Source: an uncultured Desulfobulbus sp. (GTDB lineage: Bacteria; Desulfobacterota; Desulfobulbia; Desulfobulbales; Desulfobulbaceae). Taken from it: a stretch of DNA of 64,000 nt. The translations under genes were made by a program, and so were the position numbers. The notes beneath the pieces were generated by a model. That model had not been told where the DNA came from. It ran no database searches and worked only from the letters and a program-made list of their open reading frames with translations. How positions within the stretch are numbered: the first letter of the stretch is position 1; every line of letters starts with the position of its first letter. The stretch covers positions 1,892,001-1,956,000 of the forward strand of contig NZ_OY762276.1 of assembly GCF_963665445.1 (NCBI RefSeq), in the 5' to 3' direction. This document shows, one piece after another, positions 17,338 to 23,784 of this stretch.

Positions 17338-18864
17338 TTATCGTTGTTGCCCTTTCTGCAAACCAGGCCCTAACTTTTTCTGGAGGCTACCACCCAGCAC
17401 TGCCATCTCCCCTTCAAACACCGCAAAGCGCTGGTTAACCCGTTTGGTCACCATTGCCTTGTCTTTATCGGACATGAACGAGTACTTGATACTGTTGTAG
17501 ACATAGCTCTTTATCTGTTCATAGCTCGGTTTATAGCGTGATGCCAGCAGCATGTACTCGTGAGAAAGGTTGTTGCGTGAGACGCCGGAGTCATCTGTGG
17601 AAATTACCAAGGGAACACCATAATCTGCATAGATCTGATAGGGATGCTCGCTTCCCTGCACGCCGAGAATGAATTGGTTGCTGGTAAGGTTAATCTCGAC
17701 CGTCGAATTGGTTTTCATATCCTTGAGCAGGGCGAGTTGATCCTGCTCATAGGTCAAGTCCACCCCATGGCCGATACGCTGGGCATCGGCAATCTGTCGA
17801 GCCTCGGTGATGTGGAAGAGCAGATCCCTTGGTCTAACCATCCCCAAGGTCAATTCACCAGCGTGCAGTGCACGATTGACTTGAGGATAAAGCCTGTGTA
17901 GGTATGCAAACATGCGCATGTGGAGGGTATAGTTGATCAAGGCAACATGGTTATTCTCGGGCGCGACGATATTTACACCAACCACGAGCGGAGAGTCGTT
18001 TGCTGCCTGAAATCCCGCGTAAAGGTCGGTGAAGACCTGCAAGGGGGGCAGTGTCCGTACTGCGTAGGTCTGATAGCGCATGGTGAAGCGTTCATCATCG
18101 ATACCCTGGTGGACCTTTTCCACCTTTTCTACAAAGTCCTTCACATGCTTCTTGTAGACTTTACTGGCCTCAAGACGCGCTGCGATCTGGTTGAACAGAG
18201 CGGTCAATTCATTCAGATCGGTCGTCTGCTCTAGAATTGCATTGAACCTGTCCGACTCATTCTGCTTGAAGACAGCCGAACTTGAGGCACCGACCCTGGT
18301 CAGCATGGTCTCGATGTAACTGATATTCTCCTTTATCGCCCTTTGCTTGAGCACGTTCAGCCCAACATCCATATATTCATCGGAAACAGGGCCGAAATAG
18401 CCGAACGTGTTAAAAAAATTGGTATCGGGAGGGGGTTGTTCGTGGAAATGGTTCGCGTAATCCTTGTCTGACCAGAGCGTCAACAGTTTCCGATAGAGTA
18501 CATCATTCCCTCTCAGCGCATCAACGGTCAGAGCCTGGCATTTCCCCCTCTCGCTGACCTTCACGATCTTAAGAGAGCAGGCGTCGATAAACCATCCCTT
18601 TTTCTTTATCCAATCAAGGTAAGTTTCCGCATAAATACTGCCTGAGTAGTGATGATGGATATCGCCCCCCTTTGGCATACGGGTAAAGAACAGGTTCAGC
18701 ATGGCAACGTCTGGATCGCCATTATTTGCAGTGAGCATCATTGTGTACAACGCCGAGGTCGCCCCCTCGTTTACCTCTGAACCACCATCAGCTTTCATGT
18801 GCAACGTGGAACAGGCCGCCAAATAAAAGACAACAGTGAGATATAAGGCAATCTTTTTAACCAT
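17338..18864 (-). CDS. Adenosine deaminase family lipoprotein
   Basis: A 508-residue protein with a lipoprotein signal: MVKKIALYL then the lipobox YLAAC, predicting a lipidated cysteine near residue 17. The mature part carries adenosine deaminase motifs: GGDIHHHYSGS (zinc histidines), HAGEL (catalytic glutamate), QRIGHGVDL and VISTDDSGV. It is longer than cytoplasmic Add and resembles the secreted ADGF-like branch (MPKGGDIHHH). It would deaminate extracellular or periplasmic adenosine to inosine for nucleoside scavenging. The ATG at 18864 is preferred because GGGGGAC lies about seven bases upstream; in-frame ATGs at 18870 and 18879 are alternatives. It stands alone, convergent with the phosphatase gene. 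Confidence 0.82.
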   Translation of the reverse strand: MVKKIALYLTVVFYLAACSTLHMKADGGSEVNEGATSALYTMMLTANNGDPDVAMLNLFFTRMPKGGDIHHHYSGSIYAETYLDWIKKKGWFIDACSLKIVKVSERGKCQALTVDALRGNDVLYRKLLTLWSDKDYANHFHEQPPPDTNFFNTFGYFGPVSDEYMDVGLNVLKQRAIKENISYIETMLTRVGASSSAVFKQNESDRFNAILEQTTDLNELTALFNQIAARLEASKVYKKHVKDFVEKVEKVHQGIDDERFTMRYQTYAVRTLPPLQVFTDLYAGFQAANDSPLVVGVNIVAPENNHVALINYTLHMRMFAYLHRLYPQVNRALHAGELTLGMVRPRDLLFHITEARQIADAQRIGHGVDLTYEQDQLALLKDMKTNSTVEINLTSNQFILGVQGSEHPYQIYADYGVPLVISTDDSGVSRNNLSHEYMLLASRYKPSYEQIKSYVYNSIKYSFMSDKDKAMVTKRVNQRFAVFEGEMAVLGGSLQKKLGPGLQKGQQR

Positions 18865-18926
18865 GTCCATGTCCCCCATTGTTTAAGGCCGACAAATTAG
18901 GCAATATCCCTGGTATTCAATTGCTT

Positions 18927-19028
18927 GATGGACTCGTAAAAAGTCAAAAAATGAAATTCACGTAAAGTGAAATCAGTGCGTTACGAAGCTCGAAACGTCG
19001 TTCTCAAGGCTTTTCCCGAAAACGACTG
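18927..19028 (+). repeat. Dispersed ~100-bp intergenic repeat, copy A
   Basis: Begins GATGGACTCGTAAAAAGTC and ends near CCCGAAAACGAC. It contains the internal dyad TTCAC-GTAAA-GTGAA and the segment GAAGCTCGAAACGTCGTTCTC. Recognisably the same element occurs at 29184, 39999, 45869 and 50559. It lies between the adenosine deaminase gene and the terminator of the MerR transcript. Confidence 0.8.
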
Positions 19029-19273
19029 CTTGAAAAGCGACAGGAGCCGGGTGGCATCTTCTGAGATGAGATAAATAATCAACCAAACGAAATACATTCG
19101 TTGATGTTTCCAATTGCCCCCACGCTGAACCAACCTGATATTCTATACTGAGGTCCGAGAGGGAGGAAAGCTGGCGCCACAAAACCTTTACCGCTTCTAC
19201 AGTGATCATCGCCGATCATTGAGGCTACAGTCAAGGTCTCCTTGACATCGCAAGAGGCCTACAAAAAAATAGC

Positions 19274-19297
19274 CCGTCACATCAACAGATGCGACGG
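19274..19297 (-). terminator. Terminator of the NrfD-MerR transcript
   Basis: On the minus strand the stem CCGTCGCATC / GATGTGACGG (one G-U pair), with a four-base loop, is followed by GGCTA and a run of seven T residues. It lies 28 bases past the stop of the MerR gene. Confidence 0.85.
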
Positions 19298-19324
19298 ACC
19301 GTATTCTTCGGCAGAAAATAAAGC

Positions 19325-19693
19325 TCAGGCTGCCTTGGTATCCGAATCCTGGACTTTTTTCACCTTCTGCTTGTCGATCTTCTTGGGCACCAGGCCGTTG
19401 GCCATAAAGGCTGTGCACTGTTTGCGCTTTTCAAAGGGGCAGTCGGTGATATTCCAGCATGGGGTGTATTGCAGGAGTTTCTTCACTGCCGCGATCGAAA
19501 CCCCATGTTGGTGGATCATCTCCCGCAGGCACTCGATCCATTTAATGTCGTTCATGGTGAAATATCGCCATTTTCCCTTGCGGATGGGCGTAATCAAGCC
19601 TTCTTCTTCGTAGATTCGCAAGGTCCGGGGATGCACGCCCAGCATCTGCGCGGCAACTCCGATGGTGAATATTGCTTTTTGTTCATCAACCAT
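19325..19693 (-). CDS. MerR family regulator with C-terminal cysteine motif (module 1)
   Basis: A 122-residue MerR-type regulator. The winged helix-turn-helix spans about residues 8-75 (FTIGVAAQMLGVHPRTLRIYEEEGLI, then KWRYFTMNDIKWIECLREM). The C-terminal region has PCWNITDC followed by C, spacing C-x5-C-x7-C. The paralogue at 26418-26861 keeps this exactly, suggesting a bound metal, cluster or redox-active thiols. The ATG at 19693 follows GGGGGAAACA; an upstream in-frame ATG adds unrelated residues. It is the last gene of the sigma-54-promoted transcript and probably regulates its own operon or the paralogous one. Confidence 0.85.
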   Translation of the reverse strand: MVDEQKAIFTIGVAAQMLGVHPRTLRIYEEEGLITPIRKGKWRYFTMNDIKWIECLREMIHQHGVSIAAVKKLLQYTPCWNITDCPFEKRKQCTAFMANGLVPKKIDKQKVKKVQDSDTKAA

Positions 19694-19764
19694 TGTTTCC
19701 CCCGTCGAGTGAATCCACAACCGGCACCTGCAGGTGCCGGTCAAGGGCGTTTTTGCTGGTTGTT

Positions 19765-20949
19765 TCAGTGCGCTTCATGATCGGAAAAGCTTTTGCCGAA
19801 GAAGCGTTCCCCCTGAAGGAAGGCAACACCGGTGAATCCGATACCGCCGATGGCGACAATCCATTCAAATCCGGAAGGGGCATAGTTGAGGTAGGTCGGC
19901 AGGTTATCATAGCCCAGGTACTGGGGAACAATCTGGCCGCCGATAACCATGTCAAGACGAGAGATGAACATACCGACCAAGACCATCAGCGCAGCGGTGG
20001 ACATGGCGGCAACACTTTTCAGACGGCTCAGGAGCAGCAGTACCACAGGCGCGGCCAAACCGACACCAACCTCAAGGGCCCAGAAATTGAAGGAGAGCGG
20101 ACCGGCGTAGAGGGCATTGGCAGCAACCTTTCCGTCGCTGACACCACCGACGTAAAAGGAGGCCATACGCCAGAAGGTGGCTACCGCAACCAGGATCAGC
20201 ATCAGGAGCATAACCTTGCCTGCCGACTGCACACCATCAGCCACATGCTGCTCCATTTTTTTGCCGCGGATTATATAGGCATAGTGGGTGAAAAGAATGG
20301 CTGCAGCGGATCCGGAGAGAAAGGCGCAGGCTAGAAAGTAGACCGGCAACTGAGCGCCGTACCAAAAGGGGCGTGAAGCCAGCGTGGCAAAGACGCCGCC
20401 AAGGCAGGTGTTGGCGGCAACCTCGGCCAGGGCTCCGAGAATACCGAGTGCCAGGGCCAGGGTGTAATGGCGGGTAAGAATGAGCCAGAACTCAAGGAGG
20501 ATAAAACCCAGTGCCAAACCGTACAGGGTCCCCATCCACCAGATGTTGGAGGTGATGTTGGGAGAGATCACGTTATAGATGACCATGCGCCATGGACTTT
20601 CGATCTCCATGCCGATAACGATAAAGGCGCTGAGTATGGTGATCAGCGAGATCCATACCATGCGGTTGGCCAGAGGTGCCAGCTTGTTACCGCCGAAAAC
20701 GTGGCTGATGGCGGCCAGCAGGCAGAGACCGGTGGAGGTGATCGCGAAAAAGGCGTAGGTGGAGATCAGCAGTCCCCAAGGCACCTCGCGGGTATTATTG
20801 AAAATGTGCTCATGACCAACGACAAACCCGGTCAGGCCGACACCGATTCCAGCCAGAAGCAACAAGCCGAAAAGTCCAGTGAGAGATTTCACCAGAGGGT
20901 TGGCTACCTCAGGTTCAGCGGTTGCTGTCAACAAAGATCCATTTGCCAT
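19765..20949 (-). CDS. NrfD/PsrC-type membrane subunit (module 1)
   Basis: A 394-residue polytopic protein with about ten membrane segments and the NrfD-family features VGHEHIFNNTREVPWGLLISTYAFF and ISPNITSNIWWMGTLYG. NrfD/PsrC subunits anchor periplasmic redox subunits and exchange electrons with menaquinol. With the neighbouring iron-sulfur protein and cytochrome it would form a quinol:cytochrome oxidoreductase resembling the Cbc complexes of Geobacter. The start is supported by GGAGGTAGGATC before the ATG. It lies between a small membrane protein and a MerR regulator, the same order as in module 2. Confidence 0.88.
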   Translation of the reverse strand: MANGSLLTATAEPEVANPLVKSLTGLFGLLLLAGIGVGLTGFVVGHEHIFNNTREVPWGLLISTYAFFAITSTGLCLLAAISHVFGGNKLAPLANRMVWISLITILSAFIVIGMEIESPWRMVIYNVISPNITSNIWWMGTLYGLALGFILLEFWLILTRHYTLALALGILGALAEVAANTCLGGVFATLASRPFWYGAQLPVYFLACAFLSGSAAAILFTHYAYIIRGKKMEQHVADGVQSAGKVMLLMLILVAVATFWRMASFYVGGVSDGKVAANALYAGPLSFNFWALEVGVGLAAPVVLLLLSRLKSVAAMSTAALMVLVGMFISRLDMVIGGQIVPQYLGYDNLPTYLNYAPSGFEWIVAIGGIGFTGVAFLQGERFFGKSFSDHEAH

Positions 20950-20991
20950 GATCCTACCTCCTTACGTGTTAAAAAAGTGTATGGGAAATGT

Positions 20992-21225
20992 TTATAACCG
21001 TGCCGGTTCAATCATCTTCTCCCTGTTTTCTTCACTAGACAGGGAACCAAGGCCGATAACAACAACCACGGCTGAGAACGGTCCCATGAGCAGGAAGAGA
21101 ACAAGAGTAAGACAGAACCAGAAAGACTCGACGATTTGGGCCAGATGCGACCGAACCCAGGTGGACAGAGATCGACCGCCATCGTTCTCCATCCGGTTGG
21201 TCTGGCTGTGTGATAAGCTCTTCAT
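20992..21225 (-). CDS. Small single-span membrane protein (module 1)
   Basis: A 77-residue protein with a cytoplasmic-looking polar N-terminus, one hydrophobic segment (about residues 34-56, FWFCLTLVLFLLMGPFSAVVVV) and a charged tail ending EENREKMIEPARL. The ATG at 21225 follows AAGGGGATAACC. It is the first gene after the sigma-54 promoter and directly precedes NrfD. A similar small protein precedes the second NrfD gene, which supports both as real accessory subunits. No function is known to me. Confidence 0.7.
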   Translation of the reverse strand: MKSLSHSQTNRMENDGGRSLSTWVRSHLAQIVESFWFCLTLVLFLLMGPFSAVVVVIGLGSLSSEENREKMIEPARL

Positions 21226-21280
21226 GGTTATCCCCTTTTCGTTGTTCGCTGGTTGGAGCGATTTTCTTGCCCTCAACATC

Positions 21281-21295
21281 GCAAGGGATGTGCCA
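21281..21295 (-). promoter_or_regulatory. Sigma-54 (-24/-12) promoter of the small protein-NrfD-MerR operon
   Basis: On the minus strand the sequence is TGGCACATCCCTTGC. It has GG and GC exactly ten bases apart and a near-consensus TGGCAC and TTGC. The predicted start of transcription is near 21269, about 44 bases before the small-protein ATG. A sigma-54 activator is encoded 2.5 kb away (23785-26193). Confidence 0.8.
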
Positions 21296-21363
21296 TAGAG
21301 ATCTTTTTCCGTTCGATTTTTGCCGGGATCCTGGCAAGAAATTGATGTTATGTTCTTTTTTAC

Positions 21364-21486
21364 ATATGCAAGAGCTGATGTTTAAGTTTTACTGCATACT
21401 CGAGCTTGCATATTAATTACATACATGGCGATAAATGCGCCTCATTCGCTGCAACGAACCGGCGCATATTTTGCCCAAATGCATAC
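21364..21486. promoter_or_regulatory. Repeated TGCATA sites, candidate enhancer for the sigma-54 promoter
   Basis: Five near-copies of TGCATA(C/T) lie about 95-215 bases upstream of the predicted sigma-54 start. They are ATATGCA at 21364-21370 (inverted), TGCATAC at 21393-21399, TGCATAT at 21407-21413, CGCATAT at 21463-21469 and TGCATAC at 21480-21486. The first and third form the inverted repeat ATATGCAAG / CTTGCATAT. The position fits activator binding, but the region is AT-rich and binding is untested. A separate dyad (TTGCC...GGCAA) lies at 21320-21337. Confidence 0.45.
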
Positions 21487-21864
21487 TCAAAACCAGGTAT
21501 CGATCAATCTCACAGTATATATTTGATTTTAGGTTATTATTTTAAGCCCCCCCCTTTGCCCCCTCCATTAACACCGAGATTATGGCGCAAAAATTTGGAT
21601 TGGCAGCAAACCGGAACATCCCTTACTGTCAGGTCAGACCTTAAATAATATTAAATAAATTCAGTATCTTATCGAAAAAATTGTTGAATTGGGCGCAAAA
21701 CGAGTCCTCTTCCGCGAAATACTGAAGAACGGCGAGGTGTGCGCCTAGAGGTTTGAAGGAAAAATATATAACGAAGAGACGATATACGAGATTAACGCCT
21801 TGAAATAGAGGGAAAATTGAAAGAATCACCCGGAGACAGGCAATGAAACTATTGCTAAAAACTT

Positions 21865-21884
21865 CTGACAATGGCGAATGTCAG
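21865..21884. terminator. Short bidirectional hairpin
   Basis: CTGACA and TGTCAG form a six-base stem around an eight-base loop. It is followed by GTTTTT on the plus strand and AAGTTTTT on the minus strand. It is probably a second terminator behind the cytochrome gene. Confidence 0.5.
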
Positions 21885-21923
21885 GTTTTTCTGACAATCC
21901 GTAGGGGGGAGAAAACAGAAAAT

Positions 21924-21952
21924 CCGGGAAAAGAGGGAACCTCTTTCCCCGG
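21924..21952 (-). terminator. Strong terminator after the cytochrome gene
   Basis: Just past the cytochrome stop, the minus strand forms a 13-base stem (CCGGGGAAAGAGG / CCTCTTTTCCCGG, one G-U pair) with a three-base loop, followed by ATTTTCTGTTTTC. It separates the iron-sulfur/cytochrome transcript from the sigma-54-driven downstream genes. Confidence 0.75.
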
Positions 21953-21967
21953 AAAATGTGGCATGAA

Positions 21968-22684
21968 TCAGTGCTTCTTTTTGCCGTGACCGGCTTCAGA
22001 GTCGGTGGCTGTGGAAAACTTGCGCTCAAAGCCCCTCACACCGATATGGCAAGTGGTGCAGCGGGTGTTGGAGGCAAAGGCATCGGAACCATTATGGCAG
22101 ACACCGCAGTATTTGCCGGCATAGAGTGCTTCCATGGTGAATTTATCCGGATGTTCCTCAGCGGCACCGACGCGCATCTCAAATTCGCGATCATGGCAGC
22201 TGGAGCAATCCAGACCCATTTCAACGTGTTCCTTATGTTCAAAAATAACGGTCTTGACAGGCTTGTTGAACACAACCGTTTCCGGCTGCTTCATGTCGCT
22301 GCCGTGACAGACCTTACAGGTCTCAGGCCCAGTGGTGTTAAAGGCGGTGGTGCCGTCATGACAGGCACCACAATATTTCCCCTCTTCGAGGGAGGCCATA
22401 TTGTAATCGCCATTGGCCTTGGCTGATCCCCGTTTGCGTTGAAACAGATCCGGGTGGCAGCTGTCGCAACTCAGGCCGGCAGTCACCACATGGGATTTAT
22501 GGCTGAACATCTGACGAATGGGCTCGATTGACACGACCTTGGTGTTCCCATAGTTTTCGAATTGTTTTTGAGGCCCCGCAGCAGTATCGGCAGTCGCTTG
22601 AGTTGCCTCGATATCGGCGGCACAAAACACTCCCACAGCAAGGAAGACGCCAAGGAGTGCAGATCCTTTTACTTTTGCATTCAT
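21968..22684 (-). CDS. Periplasmic hexaheme c-type cytochrome (two triheme c7-like modules)
   Basis: A 238-residue exported protein with an N-terminal signal peptide (to about residue 23). Six CxxCH sites are present: CDSCH, CGACH, CKVCH, CSSCH, CGVCH and CTTCH. They fall into two similar halves of three hemes, each introduced by an HKSHV or HKEHV segment providing distal histidine ligands, so it looks like a tandem duplication of a c7-type triheme domain. It should accept electrons from the adjacent iron-sulfur subunit and pass them to periplasmic partners. AAGGAGAAAGGACT precedes the ATG; the gene is 21 bases after the iron-sulfur gene. Confidence 0.92.
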   Translation of the reverse strand: MNAKVKGSALLGVFLAVGVFCAADIEATQATADTAAGPQKQFENYGNTKVVSIEPIRQMFSHKSHVVTAGLSCDSCHPDLFQRKRGSAKANGDYNMASLEEGKYCGACHDGTTAFNTTGPETCKVCHGSDMKQPETVVFNKPVKTVIFEHKEHVEMGLDCSSCHDREFEMRVGAAEEHPDKFTMEALYAGKYCGVCHNGSDAFASNTRCTTCHIGVRGFERKFSTATDSEAGHGKKKH

Positions 22685-22705
22685 AGTCCTTTCTCCTTTG
22701 ACGGC

Positions 22706-23461
22706 TTAGGCGTTCATGTAATAGACGTTGGGCAGAGCGCCTGTCTCGGGACGCAGCACCCAAACCGTGGTTTCGGGCTGATGAATCAATTTGTAGACTT
22801 CGCTGTTGGGGTCGCTGAGATCGCCAAAGACCCTGACCTTGGCAGGGCAGGCCTCTACGCAGGCGGTATCTTTTTTGCCTTTGGAGAGGCGAGTGTCTAT
22901 ACAGAAATTACATTTGTCAACAGCGCGGATTTCTTCATTGAAATACCGGGCATTGTACGGACAGGCTGCCATGCAGGTCTTGCAGCCGATACATTTTTTA
23001 CTGTCCATCATGACAATACCGGTGGTTTTATCCTTGTAGGTGGCCACGGTGGGACATACACGCACGCAGGGCGGCTCGTTACACTGGTTACAGAGCACCG
23101 GCATGAATATAGTTTCATTCTGCTTGGGCCCGATTTCACGGGTCCGCTCAAGAATGGTGGTCCGGTACCCATAGGAAGGTACATGATTGGTTTTGACGCA
23201 GGCATCCATGCATCGTTGGCAGTCGATACAGAGGTTTTGCCGCATCACCATGCTGTAATGAGGGCTGTACGGATATTTTTCGTTTTTAGGCATGGCACCC
23301 ACGGCACTTTCAGCATTGCGGACAGAGGTCAGCGACAGTATCGTGCCCCCCATGAACAATCCGGTGATGGCGAGTCCGGCGCGCAAAAAGGTACGGCGCT
23401 CGAGTGATGGAATGTGTTCCACCCCTTCATTTTTTAACTTTTCCAGCTCATTAATGTTCAT
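22706..23461 (-). CDS. Tat-exported four-cluster iron-sulfur protein (NrfC/PsrB-like)
   Basis: A 251-residue protein. The N-terminus has a Tat motif, ERRTFLRAG, then a hydrophobic stretch ending near AESA, so it is exported folded with clusters in place. The mature part has four 4Fe-4S cysteine sets: CIDCQRCMDAC, CNQCNEPPCVRVCP, CIGCKTCMAACP, and the CNFC and CVEACP pair. The family passes electrons between an NrfD-type membrane subunit and a catalytic or cytochrome subunit. No molybdopterin subunit is encoded nearby, so the neighbouring hexaheme cytochrome is the likely partner. Confidence 0.92.
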   Translation of the reverse strand: MNINELEKLKNEGVEHIPSLERRTFLRAGLAITGLFMGGTILSLTSVRNAESAVGAMPKNEKYPYSPHYSMVMRQNLCIDCQRCMDACVKTNHVPSYGYRTTILERTREIGPKQNETIFMPVLCNQCNEPPCVRVCPTVATYKDKTTGIVMMDSKKCIGCKTCMAACPYNARYFNEEIRAVDKCNFCIDTRLSKGKKDTACVEACPAKVRVFGDLSDPNSEVYKLIHQPETTVWVLRPETGALPNVYYMNA

Positions 23462-23784
23462 TCCACACCCTCAGAATAATAGTAACGAAGACGACATCGG
23501 CACCGAGTGCTACAATGTGTTGTTATGGCACAAGAAAAGGCAGCCGAGAATGAATAGCTCCTCATTAATTCAAAAACGCAACGAGCGAACATAACCCAAA
23601 ACCGTGAGAAGAGCAAGTTTTCAAATATATGGTATAGTAACGGCACGTTTGCCGTATCTTCGGCCGCGGCGCATTCTTCCTTTTTTCCTACCGTGTCAGT
23701 GGGCTGCCAAATGCAGCGGGGAGCGGTGCTGATATTTTTTTAATATGGGTTAGCTTTTTACCCAACTTACCCTGCGTGTTCAAA
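23462..23784. other. Divergent control region: iron-sulfur gene / sigma-54 activator
   Basis: About 320 bases between divergent genes. It contains a perfect dyad ACGGCA-CGTT-TGCCGT (23640-23655) next to a TATAGT box (23633-23638), a plausible operator and promoter for the activator. A weak minus-strand candidate for the iron-sulfur gene is TTGCTC, 17 bases, TATGTT. I found no sigma-54 site with correct spacing here. Confidence 0.4.

Larger units (their letters stand above)
21226..21967. other. Intergenic region between cytochrome and small membrane protein genes
   Basis: This 742-base gap holds the sigma-54 promoter, the TGCATA repeats and two hairpins at its right end, described separately. 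The rest is AT-rich with C-rich tracts (around 21546-21566). The short open frames here (for example 21641-21871 minus) lack ribosome sites and resemble no family I know. Confidence 0.5.

Noticed and set aside
17294..17371. Inverted repeat AGGGCCTGG / CCAGGCCCT between the convergent phosphatase and deaminase genes.
   Set aside because: The 60-base loop, overlap with coding sequence and lack of a T-run make a terminator unlikely.
18973..19209. Minus-strand ORF of 78 codons between the deaminase and MerR genes.
   Set aside because: It overlaps repeat copy A, lacks a ribosome site and ends without resemblance to any protein.
21406..21871. Short ORFs in the cytochrome/small-protein gap.
   Set aside because: No ribosome sites, AT-driven hydrophobic composition, and they overlap likely regulatory sites and hairpins.
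23525..23545. Sigma-54-like site TGGCACAAGAAAAGGCA on the plus strand before the activator gene.
   Set aside because: The spacing from GG to GC is eleven rather than ten bases, so it does not fit the -24/-12 rule.
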